Source of the DNA: Streptomyces sp. T12
Lineage (GTDB): Bacteria; Actinomycetota; Actinomycetes; Streptomycetales; Streptomycetaceae
Length of the DNA: 64,000 nucleotides
Reading direction: 5' to 3'
Assembly: GCF_028736035.1 (NCBI RefSeq)
Contig: NZ_CP117866.1
Location: 310,001-374,000 of the forward strand
Each line of letters begins with the position of its first letter. The first letter of the stretch is position 1. Positions 42,819 through 50,664 of the stretch are shown here, piece by piece. The notes under the pieces are model-generated. The model was given only the letters and a program-made list of their open reading frames with translations. It searched no databases and was not told where the DNA came from. The position numbers and the translations under genes are program-made.

Positions 42819-43787
42819 TCAGTGACCGATGATCGGATGCGGAGCGTACGGCTGCTGGAGCTCCTCCAACTCCTTCTCGCTGAGCTCCAGTTCGACCGCG
42901 GCGGCCGCGTCCTCGATGTGGTGCGGCTTGGCGGCGCCGATGATCGGGGCCGCCACCGTGTCCTGGTGCAGCAGCCAGGCGAGGGCGATCTGGGCGCGCG
43001 GGACGCCGCGTTCGTCGGCGACGCGGGTGACGGCCTCGACGACGACCCGGTCGCTGTCGACGTACAGACGGCTGCCGAAGTTGTCGCCCGCACTGCGCTC
43101 GGTGACCGTGCCCCAGTCCCGGGTGAGCCGGCCGCGGGCCAGCGGGCTCCAGGGCAGCACGCCGACGCCCTGGTCCGCGCAGAGCGGCAGCATCTCGCGC
43201 TCCTCCTCGCGGTAGAGGAGGTTGTAGTAGTTCTGCATCGAGACGAACTTCGTCCAGCCGTGCCGCTCGGCCGTGTACTGCATCTTGGAGAACTGCCAGG
43301 CGTACATCGAACTCGCCCCGATGTAGCGCACCTTGCCCGCCTTCACCAGGTCGTGCAGCGCCTCCATCGTCTCCTCGACCGGGGTCTGCGGGTCGAAGCG
43401 GTGGATCTGGTACAGGTCGACGTAGTCGGTGCCGAGGCGGGCGAGGCTGTGGTCGATCTCGGACATGATGGCCTTGCGGGAGAGGCCGGCGCCGTTGGGG
43501 CCGGGCCGCATCCGGCCGTTCACCTTCGTCGCGAGCACGATCTCGTCCCGGCGGGCGAAGTCGCGCAGCGCCTTGCCGACGATCTCCTCGCTGGTGCCGT
43601 CGGAGTAGACGTTGGCGGTGTCGAAGAAGTTGATCCCGGCGTCCAGCGCCTGCCGGATCAACGGCCGCGACGCCTCCTCGTCGAGGGTCCACTCGTGCAC
43701 GCCGCGGTCGGGGAGCCCGTAGGTCATGCAGCCCAGACAGATCCGCGACACGTCCAGGCCCGTCGAACCGAGCTTCACGTACTGCAT
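42819..43787 (-). CDS. Aldo/keto reductase
   Basis: A 322-residue NADPH-dependent TIM-barrel reductase. Conserved residues: Asp and Tyr in FFDTANVYSDGTSEE, Lys in VLATKVNGRM, and the His in LYQIHRFDP; C-terminal NADPH-binding loop PIIGAAKPHHIED. ATG 43787 matches the family start MQYVKLGSTGLDVS. The substrate is unassigned; it resembles the YajO/Tas-like group that reduces aldehydes. Stops 17 bp from the convergent PhyH gene. Confidence 0.9.
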   Translation of the reverse strand: MQYVKLGSTGLDVSRICLGCMTYGLPDRGVHEWTLDEEASRPLIRQALDAGINFFDTANVYSDGTSEEIVGKALRDFARRDEIVLATKVNGRMRPGPNGAGLSRKAIMSEIDHSLARLGTDYVDLYQIHRFDPQTPVEETMEALHDLVKAGKVRYIGASSMYAWQFSKMQYTAERHGWTKFVSMQNYYNLLYREEEREMLPLCADQGVGVLPWSPLARGRLTRDWGTVTERSAGDNFGSRLYVDSDRVVVEAVTRVADERGVPRAQIALAWLLHQDTVAAPIIGAAKPHHIEDAAAAVELELSEKELEELQQPYAPHPIIGH

Positions 43788-43861
43788 CGTTGCTGCTCCT
43801 GCCTTCGGGTTGGGGTACCAGGGGGAGCGTACGTGGTCGGGTGCGGGCGAGGCCGGTTCCG

Positions 43862-44395
43862 TCACGGGTCCAGCAGGTCCAGCGCCCGCTCCCACCCGAA
43901 CTCCGGCCGCCCGCCGTCCTCCCCCACCTCACCGGCGTACGGCTCCCCGAGGCGCACGCCCATCCCCCGCAGCCGTATCAGGCTGTCCTGGTACGCGGGA
44001 TGGGCGGCCAGCGCGTCGGCCACGCAGGGCAGGGCGGCGATGGGCACGCCGAGGCCGTGCGCCTCGCACAGGGTGCCCAGGGCGAGGGTGTCGGCGATGC
44101 CGGCGGCCCACTTGTTGATCGTGTTGAAGGTGGCCGGGGCGACGACGACCGCGTCGGGCTCCGGGAAGGGCCGTGAGTCACCGGGGCGACGCCAGGCGGA
44201 GCGGATCGGGCGGCCGGTCTGCGCCTCGACGGCGGCGGTGTCGAAGAAACCGTTCATGGCGAGCGGCGTCGCGATGACCCCGACCTGCCACCGGCGCTCC
44301 TGCGCGGCGGTGATCAGCTTGCCGACGTCCGTGGCGATGCCGGCGGCGCATACGACGACGTAGAGAAAGGGCGCTCGCTCGTCCTGTTCGGTCAC
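43862..44395 (-). CDS. Flavoprotein (phosphopantothenoylcysteine decarboxylase-like fold)
   Basis: A 177-residue HFCD-type flavoprotein. Motifs: LYVVVCAAGIATDVGKLI at the start, the PDAVVVAPATFNTINKWAAG segment (conserved PA.xNT with the FMN-contacting Asn), and ALGTLCEAHGLGVPIAALPC. These single-domain proteins bind FMN and may decarboxylate cysteine-like moieties, but the family is functionally mixed. It follows the DUF1348 gene by 9 bp, forming an operon. Confidence 0.8.
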   Translation of the reverse strand: MTEQDERAPFLYVVVCAAGIATDVGKLITAAQERRWQVGVIATPLAMNGFFDTAAVEAQTGRPIRSAWRRPGDSRPFPEPDAVVVAPATFNTINKWAAGIADTLALGTLCEAHGLGVPIAALPCVADALAAHPAYQDSLIRLRGMGVRLGEPYAGEVGEDGGRPEFGWERALDLLDP

Positions 44396-44404
44396 CCGCG
44401 CACC

Positions 44405-44863
44405 CTACTCAAGCGGGAAGGACAGCCCTCGTTCGGCCTCGGGGCGCAGGCCGTGGATCCGGCGTTCCTTCTCCTCGATGGGTACGTCGTTGATGCTCGC
44501 CTCGCGCCGGGTCATCAGCCCGTGCTCGTCGAACTCCCACAGCTCGTTGCCGTACGACCGCCAGCACTGCCCTTCGGCGTCCCGGCACTCGTACTGGAAG
44601 CGGACCGCGATGCGGTTGCTGTCGAAGGCCCACAGGTCCTTGCGCAGCGCGTACTCGTGCTCCCGGGCCCACTTGGCGGTGAGGAACTCGACGATCTCGG
44701 CGCGGCCGGTGACGAAGGTGTCGCGGTTGCGCCACACCGAGTCCGCCGAGTAGGCGAGCGCCACCTTGTGCGGGTCGCGGGTGTTCCAGGCGTCCTCGGC
44801 GGCCTGCACCTTCCTCGCGGCGCTCTCGCGGGTGAACGGCGGCAGGGGCGGGCGGTCGGTCAT
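44405..44863 (-). CDS. DUF1348 / nuclear-transport-factor-2-like protein
   Basis: A 152-residue SnoaL/NTF2-fold protein of the DUF1348 family, with [21 protein letters not shown] and [17 protein letters not shown] followed by [19 protein letters not shown]. No enzyme activity is established for the family. The gene is divergent from a TetR gene across a region holding two TetR operators, which makes it a probable TetR target. Confidence 0.85.
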   Translation of the reverse strand: MTDRPPLPPFTRESAARKVQAAEDAWNTRDPHKVALAYSADSVWRNRDTFVTGRAEIVEFLTAKWAREHEYALRKDLWAFDSNRIAVRFQYECRDAEGQCWRSYGNELWEFDEHGLMTRREASINDVPIEEKERRIHGLRPEAERGLSFPLE

Positions 44864-44899
44864 GGCGTCCTCCGGGCGGAAAGGGCAGTGCGAACAACG

Positions 44900-44917
44900 G
44901 AGAACGAGCGTTCTCCG
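44900..44917. promoter_or_regulatory. TetR operator 1
   Basis: GGAGAACG-AG-CGTTCTCC is an 8-2-8 palindrome in the divergent region between the DUF1348 gene (start 44863) and the tetR gene (start 44971). The GAGAACGNNCGTTCTC core is repeated 35 bp further on. Confidence 0.75.
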
Positions 44918-44934
44918 CGTGACTGCTACGGTAG

Positions 44935-44952
44935 GAGAACGCTCGTTCTCAC
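44935..44952. promoter_or_regulatory. TetR operator 2
   Basis: GGAGAACG-CT-CGTTCTCA repeats the operator 1 core with one terminal mismatch. The 35-bp centre-to-centre spacing places the two sites to cover both divergent promoters. Confidence 0.75.
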
Positions 44953-44970
44953 GTCAAGGAGTGGTCGTAC

Positions 44971-45522
44971 ATGGACAGCGCAACCGCCCGGGAGCAGGCA
45001 CTGGACGCCGCGGAGAAGCTGTTCTACGGGCGCGGCATCCAGTCCGTCGGCATGGACGACATCCGGGGCGCGTCCGGGGTCTCGCTGAAGCGGCTCTATC
45101 AGCTCTTCCCGGCGAAGGAGCAGCTGGTGGAGGCGTATCTGGAGCGGCGCGACGTGCGCTGGCGCGGACAACTCGCCGCCTCCGTGGAGCGACAGGCGGA
45201 CCCCGAGCTGCGGATCCTCGCCGTCTTCGACTGGCTGGAGGAGTGGTTCGGCGAGCCGGACTTCCGCGGGTGCGCGTGGATCAACTCGTACGGCGAGCTG
45301 GGCGCCCGCTCCGAGCGGGTGGCGGACCAGGTCCGGGCGCACAAGCGGGCGTTCCGCGACTACCTCGCCTCGCTGGTGGCGGGGGCGGGGCTGCCCGACG
45401 CGCTGACCGGGCCGCTGTTTCTGCTGGCCGAGGGCGCCATGGTCACGGCGGGCATCACCGGCAGTACGCGGCCGGCGGCCGAGGCGCGGGAGGCGGCGCG
45501 GTCACTGCTGGCGGCGCGCTGA
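44971..45522 (+). CDS. TetR-family repressor
   Basis: A 183-residue TetR protein. Helix-turn-helix: ALDAAEKLFYGRGIQSVGMDDIRGASGVSLKRLYQLFPAKEQL region (residues ~8-52). The ligand domain has YLERRDVRWRGQL and CAWINSYGELG; this Cys/Asn-containing motif is common in TetR proteins that flank azoreductase or DUF1348 genes. Two operators lie just upstream. Its last ~70 bp take part in the 213-bp tandem duplication described at 45443-45868. Confidence 0.9.
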   Translation: MDSATAREQALDAAEKLFYGRGIQSVGMDDIRGASGVSLKRLYQLFPAKEQLVEAYLERRDVRWRGQLAASVERQADPELRILAVFDWLEEWFGEPDFRGCAWINSYGELGARSERVADQVRAHKRAFRDYLASLVAGAGLPDALTGPLFLLAEGAMVTAGITGSTRPAAEAREAARSLLAAR

Positions 45523-45868
45523 GGTCAGGCCGCGGCGAGTTCCGTGACGACCGCGCAGGCCCGGCCGAGGGAGACGTCCGCGAGGTGCTCCAGACCGGCC
45601 AGTTGGGGCAGGACGTCGATCCGGGTCAGCTCGGCCGCAACGACGTGGAAATTGTCACGGCTGCCATCACAGGCAGCGCGCGGCCGGCGACCAAGGCCCA
45701 GGAGGCGGGCACGGACGCTGCCGGCGGCGCGCTGAGGTCAGGCCGCGGCGAGTTCCGTGACGACCGCGCAGGCCCGGCCGAGGGAGACGTCCGCGAGGTG
45801 CTCCAGACCGGCCAGTTGGGGCAGGACGTCGATCCGGGTCAGCTCGGCGGCGACGAGGTGGAGGTTGT
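45443..45868. repeat. Mosaic tandem duplication, period 213 bp, across tetR and azoreductase 3' ends
   Basis: Unit 1 (about 45443-45655) and unit 2 (about 45656-45868) are related along their whole length. The central 126 bp are identical (45510-45635 and 45723-45848); the flanks are diverged. The unit joins the 3' end of tetR to the 3' end of the convergent azoreductase gene. Unit 1 therefore carries a spare azoreductase tail (45525 to ~45660) whose protein differs only conservatively (e.g. DNFHVVAAELT versus DNLHLVAAELT), and unit 2 begins with a spare, frameshifted tetR tail. The junction falls in a short shared GTCxCGGC. Confidence 0.9.
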
Positions 45869-46415
45869 CCGGCGCCACGCCGAGTCGGCCGAAGTAGGCC
45901 CGGAGATAAGGCGTCTGGAAGTCGCAGTGCTCCAGCGGGGCGCCGGGGCCGTATCCGCCGCCGCGGGCCATGACCACGACGACCCGGGTGTGGTGCAGCA
46001 GGCTCTCGCCGCTGTCCGGGTCCGAGAACGCGCCGGGGAAGGTCACCCGGTCGATCCAGGCCTTCAGGGACGCGGGCACGGAGAAGTTGTACATCGGGAC
46101 GCCGAGCAACACCGTGTCCGCGGACCGCAGTTCGGTGAGCAGGGGCAGGGTGAGTTGCCACTCCCTCTCCTCTGCGGCGTTCTCGATCAGCGCCGGCACC
46201 TTGTCCGGCGGGACGAAGCCCTCGCGTTCCACCCGGCGGCCGAGGGTGGTGTACGCCGGGGTCAGCGGGGGCACCGGGTCGGCCGACAGGTCGCGGTGGC
46301 GGTGGGTGCCGTCGGGGTGTACGGCGCGCCATGTCCTCACGTAGAGGTCGGTCAGCTGCCTGGTCACGGAGTCGGCGGCCAGGTCGGCGCTGGAGTCGAT
46401 GTGCAGCAGAGTCAT
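45738..46415 (-). CDS. FMN-dependent NADH-azoreductase / NAD(P)H quinone oxidoreductase
   Basis: A 225-residue flavodoxin-fold enzyme of the AzoR family. The N-terminal phosphate loop is LLHIDSSADLAADSVTRQL, the FMN-binding segment GVPMYNFSVPASLKAWID is nearly the E. coli AzoR motif, and MARGGGYGPG is the second flavin loop. Acts as a dimeric two-electron reductase of quinones and azo compounds. Divergent from an ECF sigma gene by 66 bp. Its C-terminal coding part is duplicated downstream (see 45443-45868), but the gene itself is intact. Confidence 0.9.
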   Translation of the reverse strand: MTLLHIDSSADLAADSVTRQLTDLYVRTWRAVHPDGTHRHRDLSADPVPPLTPAYTTLGRRVEREGFVPPDKVPALIENAAEEREWQLTLPLLTELRSADTVLLGVPMYNFSVPASLKAWIDRVTFPGAFSDPDSGESLLHHTRVVVVMARGGGYGPGAPLEHCDFQTPYLRAYFGRLGVAPDNLHLVAAELTRIDVLPQLAGLEHLADVSLGRACAVVTELAAA

Positions 46416-46481
46416 GTCGGTCACCTCGGTCGGGTCGGGTTCGTCGTAGGGGTGACGGGACACGACGGAGAAAGGTGACCG

Positions 46482-47384
46482 ATGGACGGCGCGGACGAAC
46501 TGGCACGGCGGTTCGAGGCCCAGCGGGGTCAGCTGCGGGCAGTCGCGTACCGGATGGTGGGTTCGCTCGACGAGGCCGAGGACGCCGTCCAGGAGACGTG
46601 GCTGCGGCTCAGCCGTGCGGGTGACGACGGCATCGACCATCTGGCGGCCTGGCTGACGACGGTCGTCTCCCGCATCTGCCTGGACATGCTGCGCTCCCGT
46701 GCCGCGCAGCGCGAGGATCCGTACGGGGACCAGGCACCGGAGTCCGGCGGCGGGGCCGTTCCCGAGGACGAGGCCGTGCTGGTCGACTCGGTGGGTCTCG
46801 CCCTGCTCGTGGTCCTCGACCGGCTCGGCCCGGCCGAGCGGGTCGCCTTCGTGCTGCACGACCTGTTCGGGGTGCCTTTCGACCAGGTGGCCCGCGTCGT
46901 CGAGCGGTCCGTGCCGGCGGCGAAGAAGCTCGCCAGCCGGGCCCGGCACAAGGTGCGCGGCACGCCCGCGGTCCCGGGGGCCGAGCTCGACCGGCACCGA
47001 CAGGTCGTCGAGGCGTTCCTCGCCGCCGCGCGGGGCGGTGACCTGGGCGCACTGCTCGGCCTGCTGGCCCCCGAGGTCGTCCGCCGGGCCGACCTCGCGG
47101 CCCTGCCGCCGGGCGTGGCGGCGGAGCTGCGGGGTGCCCGGGCGGTCGCGGAGGGCACGGTGCTCCTGCGCGAGCGGGCGCGCTTCGCGGTGCCGGCGCT
47201 CGTGGGCGGTGACGTGGGACTGGTCGTCGCCCCGCGCGGACGGCTGCGGTACGTCGTCGCGGCCACCGTGCGGGGCGGGCGGATCAGCTCCTACGAGGTG
47301 ATCGCCGACCCCGCCCGGCTGCGCGCGCTCGACTTGGCCGTGCTCGACGCGCCCGGCGTCAACTCCCCGTTTCCGACACGGTGA
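46482..47384 (+). CDS. ECF RNA polymerase sigma factor with SnoaL-like C-terminus
   Basis: A 300-residue ECF sigma factor of the SigJ/ECF41-like kind. Region 2: FEAQRGQLRAVAYRMVGSLDEAEDAVQ; region 4: LGPAERVAFVLHDLFGVPFDQ and RSVPAAKKLASRARHKV. A C-terminal extension (residues 170-300) resembles SnoaL, but the terminal motif is VIADPARLRAL rather than NPDKL, so it is a divergent ECF41/56-like member. It is divergent from the azoreductase gene, a plausible target. The last 26 bp overlap the convergent ferredoxin gene. Confidence 0.88.
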   Translation: MDGADELARRFEAQRGQLRAVAYRMVGSLDEAEDAVQETWLRLSRAGDDGIDHLAAWLTTVVSRICLDMLRSRAAQREDPYGDQAPESGGGAVPEDEAVLVDSVGLALLVVLDRLGPAERVAFVLHDLFGVPFDQVARVVERSVPAAKKLASRARHKVRGTPAVPGAELDRHRQVVEAFLAAARGGDLGALLGLLAPEVVRRADLAALPPGVAAELRGARAVAEGTVLLRERARFAVPALVGGDVGLVVAPRGRLRYVVAATVRGGRISSYEVIADPARLRALDLAVLDAPGVNSPFPTR

Positions 47385-47589
47385 TGGCGCTGACCGGGCA
47401 GGCCCGGGCGGCCTCCCGCACCATCGGGTCGCCGCCGCCGTCCTCCCGTCCGGGGAGCAGGGCGCTGAAGCCGTCGTCGTCCTGGGTGAAGACGGACGGG
47501 GCGGCGAGGGCGCACTGGCCGGCGCCGACGCAGAGGTCGTGGTCGATGTCGATCTGCATGGGGCGCGTTTCGCGCGTTTCGTTCTGCAT
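47359..47589 (-). CDS. P450-associated [3Fe-4S] ferredoxin
   Basis: A 76-residue ferredoxin with LCVGAGQCALAAPSVF and the distant RACPVSAI, giving C-x5-C and C-P: three cysteines with Ala/Gly at the usual second position, typical of the [3Fe-4S] ferredoxins that serve CYP105 enzymes. It is 12 bp downstream of the P450 gene, the common P450-ferredoxin order. Start ATG 47589 follows AAGAGG; an internal ATG at 47559 (MQIDIDHDL) is an alternative and gives the more usual 66-residue length. Confidence 0.9.
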   Translation of the reverse strand: MQNETRETRPMQIDIDHDLCVGAGQCALAAPSVFTQDDDGFSALLPGREDGGGDPMVREAARACPVSAITVSETGS

Positions 47590-47601
47590 GACCGGAGCCT
47601 C

Positions 47602-48810
47602 TTACCAGGTCACGGGGAGTTCCAGCATCCCCTGGATCGTGTCGCCGGGTTTGAAGGGGATTTCCTCCGCAGGGACGGCCAGGCGCAGGTTCGGCAGCCG
47701 GTCGAAGAGGGTGCGCAGGGCGATCTCCATCTCGGCGCGGGCCAGGTTCTGGCCGAGGCACTGGTGAATGCCGAAGCCGAAGGCGACGTGATGGCGGGTG
47801 GGGCGGTGCCAGTCCAGGCTGTCGGGGTCGGGGTAGACGGCCTCGTCGCGATTGATGACCGAGGTCGAGAAGACCACGCCGTCGCCCGCCCGGATCGTCC
47901 CGCCGTCGGTCTCGATGTCCTCGACGGCGACGCGCAGCATGCCGTCGGCGATCGACAGCATCCGCATGAGTTCCTCGACCGCGTCGGGCAGCAGCGCCGG
48001 GGCGGCGCGCAACTCGGCGAGGCGGCCGGGGTGCTGGAGGAGAGTGAAGGTGCCGAGGGAGATCATGTTGGCGGTCGTCTCGTGGCCGGCGACCAGCAGG
48101 ATGGTGGCGAGGGCGATGAGCTCCTCGTGGTCCAGCTCGCCGGCGCGCAGCTGCTGGTGGACGAGTTCGTCCAGGACGCCGTCGCCGGGCTCCGGCTGTT
48201 TCTGTTTCCGGTCGATCAACTCGGCGAAGTACGCCTCCAGTCGGTCGCGGGCGTCCATGGTGTCGTCGGCCGTGGGCCCGCGCAGCAGGCGCCGGGACTG
48301 TTCCTCGAAGAAGTCGTGGTCGGCATAGGGGACGCCCAGCAGGGCGCAGATGACCATCGAGGGGACGGGCAGCGCGAAGGCGCTCACCAGCTCGGCGGGC
48401 GCTCCCTGGGCGATCATCGCGTCGAGCCGTTCGTCCACGATCCGCTGGATCTCCGGGCGCAGCTCGGCGGCACGCCTGAGCGTGAAGCTGGGAACCATCA
48501 TCCGCCGCTGGACCCGGTGTTCGGGGTCGTCGACGCCCAGCAGCGCGGTCTTCCGGTTGCGGACCGCCGCGAACCGGGCGTTGGGCGCGGGGAAGCCCGG
48601 CCGGGTGCGGTCGGAGGACAGCCGCGGGTCGGCCAGCAGGGTGCGGGCGAGGGCATGTCCGGTGACCAGCCAGACGGGGCGGCCGTCGTAGAGGGTGATG
48701 CGGGCCAGCGGGCGGGCTTCGCGCAGGGGGTCGTAGGCGGTGGGTGGGTGGTACGGACAGGTGCGGTTCTGAGGGAAGGCGACGGTGTGCGATTCCGTCA
48801 TGTCCGTCAT
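47602..48810 (-). CDS. Cytochrome P450, CYP105-like
   Basis: A 402-residue soluble P450. I-helix ILLVAGHETTANMIS, K-helix ExxR within AVEELMRMLSI, heme-binding FGFGIHQCLGQNLAR. The N-terminal PLARITLYDGRPVWLVTGHALARTLL region and paired downstream ferredoxin suggest the CYP105 family, which hydroxylates a wide range of xenobiotics and secondary metabolites. ATG 48810 follows GAGG. A 25-bp palindrome lies 41-65 bp upstream. No biosynthetic gene cluster is apparent around it. Confidence 0.92.
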   Translation of the reverse strand: MTDMTESHTVAFPQNRTCPYHPPTAYDPLREARPLARITLYDGRPVWLVTGHALARTLLADPRLSSDRTRPGFPAPNARFAAVRNRKTALLGVDDPEHRVQRRMMVPSFTLRRAAELRPEIQRIVDERLDAMIAQGAPAELVSAFALPVPSMVICALLGVPYADHDFFEEQSRRLLRGPTADDTMDARDRLEAYFAELIDRKQKQPEPGDGVLDELVHQQLRAGELDHEELIALATILLVAGHETTANMISLGTFTLLQHPGRLAELRAAPALLPDAVEELMRMLSIADGMLRVAVEDIETDGGTIRAGDGVVFSTSVINRDEAVYPDPDSLDWHRPTRHHVAFGFGIHQCLGQNLARAEMEIALRTLFDRLPNLRLAVPAEEIPFKPGDTIQGMLELPVTW

Positions 48811-48850
48811 GGAAAGACCTCGCAGACGAAGAGTGCGTCATGCCGATCTT

Positions 48851-48875
48851 CATTAGATGCCCGGGGCATCTAATG
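48851..48875. promoter_or_regulatory. Operator-like palindrome upstream of CYP105-type gene
   Basis: CATTAGATGCC and GGCATCTAATG are perfect 11-bp inverted arms around CGG, 41-65 bp upstream of the P450 start, where a repressor would block the promoter. No regulator gene is adjacent; a second inverted repeat (CGGCCAGAT/ATCTGGCCG) is at 48891-48922. Confidence 0.7.
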
Positions 48876-49019
48876 AGACGACGCCAAGTTCGGCCAGATC
48901 AGGCGCGCGGGCAATCTGGCCGGAGATCGTCGTACAGAGCTTCGGTCGCGGAGACCTCCGGCCGGTCCTCCGGCAAAATTCGCTTGCCGGCGGGCAGCCG
49001 CCACCCGCAGAATCCGGCC

Positions 49020-49124
49020 ATGTCTAAGACCACCGCCTTCCTGCCGCCGACCGTCGCCGTTCGTCCGGTGCGGTTCCAGCAGCAGCCCGGCCGTCCGTGG
49101 AGGCCTGCGCTTCCCACGTCGTGA
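49020..49124 (+). CDS. Possible 34-residue leader peptide coupled to the LysE gene
   Basis: A small open frame from ATG 49020 encodes MSKTTAFLPPTVAVRPVRFQ and 14 more residues, Arg/Pro/Gln-rich. Its stop TGA is embedded in the GTGA at 49121, exactly where family comparison places the LysE start. The ribosome binding site is weak. If real, it would couple translation of the exporter to a Pro/Arg-rich leader. Confidence 0.3.
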   Translation: MSKTTAFLPPTVAVRPVRFQQQPGRPWRPALPTS

Positions 49125-49750
49125 CGGCGGCGCTCGTCGCCGGGCTGATCGCGGGCTACGGCATCGCCGTCCCGGTCGGCGCGGTCGCGACCTACCTCGT
49201 CTCCCTCACCGCCCGCACCTCCCTGCGGACCGGGGTCTGCGCCGCGCTCGGCGTCGCGACCGCCGACGGGCTCTACGCCCTCGTGGCCACCCTCGGCGGC
49301 TCAGCCCTGGCCGCCGCACTGCGTCCGGTACTGGTACCGCTGCGCTGGGCCTCCGCCCTGGTCCTCGCGATCCTCGCGGTACGCGGCGCCGTCAGCGCCG
49401 TACGCCACCACCGCGACCACCGCGTCACCACCGGCGGCCGCTCCACTCCCCCTCCCCCGAGCCCGGCGCGCGCCTACCTGGCGCTGCTCGGCATCACCCT
49501 GCTCAACCCCACCACGGTCATCTACTTCGCGGCTCTCGTGCTCGGCACCCGCGCGACGGATGCCGTACCACCCCTGGAACAGGGCGTGTTCGTGCTGGCC
49601 GCCTTCGCCGCGTCGGCGAGCTGGCAGGTGCTGCTCGCCGGGAGCGGCGCACTGCTGGGGCGGGTGCTGACGGGGCAGCGGGGGCGGCTGGTGACGGCGC
49701 TGGTGTCGAGCGGCGTGATCCTGGCACTGGCCGTACGGATGCTGATGTAG
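49121..49750 (+). CDS. LysE-family amino acid/metabolite exporter
   Basis: A 209-residue membrane protein with six predicted helices. The start region AALVAGLIAGYGIAVPVGAV carries the family's G-x-x-x-P-G-P-like motif (here AVPVG), and ITLLNPTTVIYFAALVLG is the conserved NP segment. GTG 49121 is preferred over GTG 49097 because it yields the family-typical N-terminus and overlaps the stop of the short upstream frame. Substrate unknown (amino acids or related solutes). A 24-residue longer variant is possible. Confidence 0.82.
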   Translation: MTAALVAGLIAGYGIAVPVGAVATYLVSLTARTSLRTGVCAALGVATADGLYALVATLGGSALAAALRPVLVPLRWASALVLAILAVRGAVSAVRHHRDHRVTTGGRSTPPPPSPARAYLALLGITLLNPTTVIYFAALVLGTRATDAVPPLEQGVFVLAAFAASASWQVLLAGSGALLGRVLTGQRGRLVTALVSSGVILALAVRMLM

Positions 49751-49832
49751 TCGCGGCAGGATGAATCACGCGCGCGTGCGTGTTGCAGAGGGACGTAAGT
49801 CAGTACCAGGACACGACGATGGGACTTAGGCC

Positions 49833-50282
49833 ATGCCTCTTCACGGTGCGTACGAGCCGAGCCCGACCAAGTGGGTACGCGACCAGGTGGAGTTGTACGA
49901 GAGCTCCGGCGGCACCCAGGGCACGACCCTCTTGGACACCGGGATGCCGGTGATCCTGCTCACGACCCGGGGTGTCAAGAGCGGAAAGATCCGCAAGACG
50001 CCGCTGATGCGCGTCGAGCACGAGGGGCGGTATGCCGTGGTGGCCTCGCAGGGCGGGGCGCCCAAGCACCCGGTCTGGTACCACAACGTCAAGGCCGATC
50101 CCCAGGTGGAGCTCCAGGACGGACCGGTGAAGCGGGACATGCGGGCCCGCGAGATCACCGGCGCGGAGAAGGACGAGTGGTGGGAGCGGGCCGTCGCGGC
50201 GTATCCGCCGTACGCCGACTACCAGGAGAAGACGGACCGGGTGATCCCGGTCTTCGTGCTGGAGCCGCTCGACGAGGACTGA
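49833..50282 (+). CDS. F420-dependent nitroreductase-family (DDN-like) protein
   Basis: A 149-residue split-beta-barrel protein of the deazaflavin (F420)-dependent nitroreductase/quinone reductase family. Signatures: [20 protein letters not shown] (the TRGRKSG-type F420 phosphate contact) and [20 protein letters not shown] (the HPxWYxNL motif). In mycobacteria such proteins reduce quinones or nitroimidazoles. It is monocistronic and followed by a hairpin. Confidence 0.9.
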   Translation: MPLHGAYEPSPTKWVRDQVELYESSGGTQGTTLLDTGMPVILLTTRGVKSGKIRKTPLMRVEHEGRYAVVASQGGAPKHPVWYHNVKADPQVELQDGPVKRDMRAREITGAEKDEWWERAVAAYPPYADYQEKTDRVIPVFVLEPLDED

Positions 50283-50393
50283 CGGGTCGGCCGCGGTCTC
50301 GGCCAGCGCTTCGGCTGGGGCTGATCGGCCTCCGAAAAGTTTTTCTCGCCCGGGACGCATGAACCGTTGTCCGCCGGGCACCCGTGCGTCAGG

Positions 50394-50422
50394 CCCCGCC
50401 GCGTTCCCCCGTCGCGGCGGGG
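50394..50422 (+). terminator. Terminator hairpin
   Basis: CCCCGCCGCG pairs with CGCGGCGGGG around a 9-nt loop and is followed by CTTCTTCG. It lies about 110 bp after the DDN-like gene and just past the end of a decayed gene on the other strand. Confidence 0.6.
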
Positions 50423-50429
50423 CTTCTTC

Positions 50430-50612
50430 GTGCCTCGCATGCGGCGCCCGCACCAGCGACAGGCCCTCGGCCACGAAGGCGACGCCGAGCACGACCATGC
50501 CCGCCACCTTGCCGCCGAACTCCTCGTCGGCGCCGCTGGACCTCGTTCATGCTGTCCGCCCGGCGAGGAGTCCTCCGACGGCCTTGGCGACGGCGATGAC
50601 GAGGTTGGGTGA
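50430..50612 (-). pseudogene. Probable remnant of a cation diffusion facilitator gene
   Basis: Read leftward, the segment encodes SPNLVIAVAKAVGGLLAGRTA, then an in-frame TGA, then EEFGGKVAGMVVLGVAFVA and EGLSLVRA. As far as I recall, these two pieces match the first helix and the fourth-helix region of actinobacterial CDF metal exporters, whose intervening ~70 residues are missing. There is no start codon or ribosome binding site. This explains the otherwise empty 382-bp gap at 50283-50664. Confidence 0.45.
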
Positions 50613-50664
50613 GATTGGGGAACCCGGCGTACGACACAGCCGTATGGCAGGAAGGAGCCCGGTC

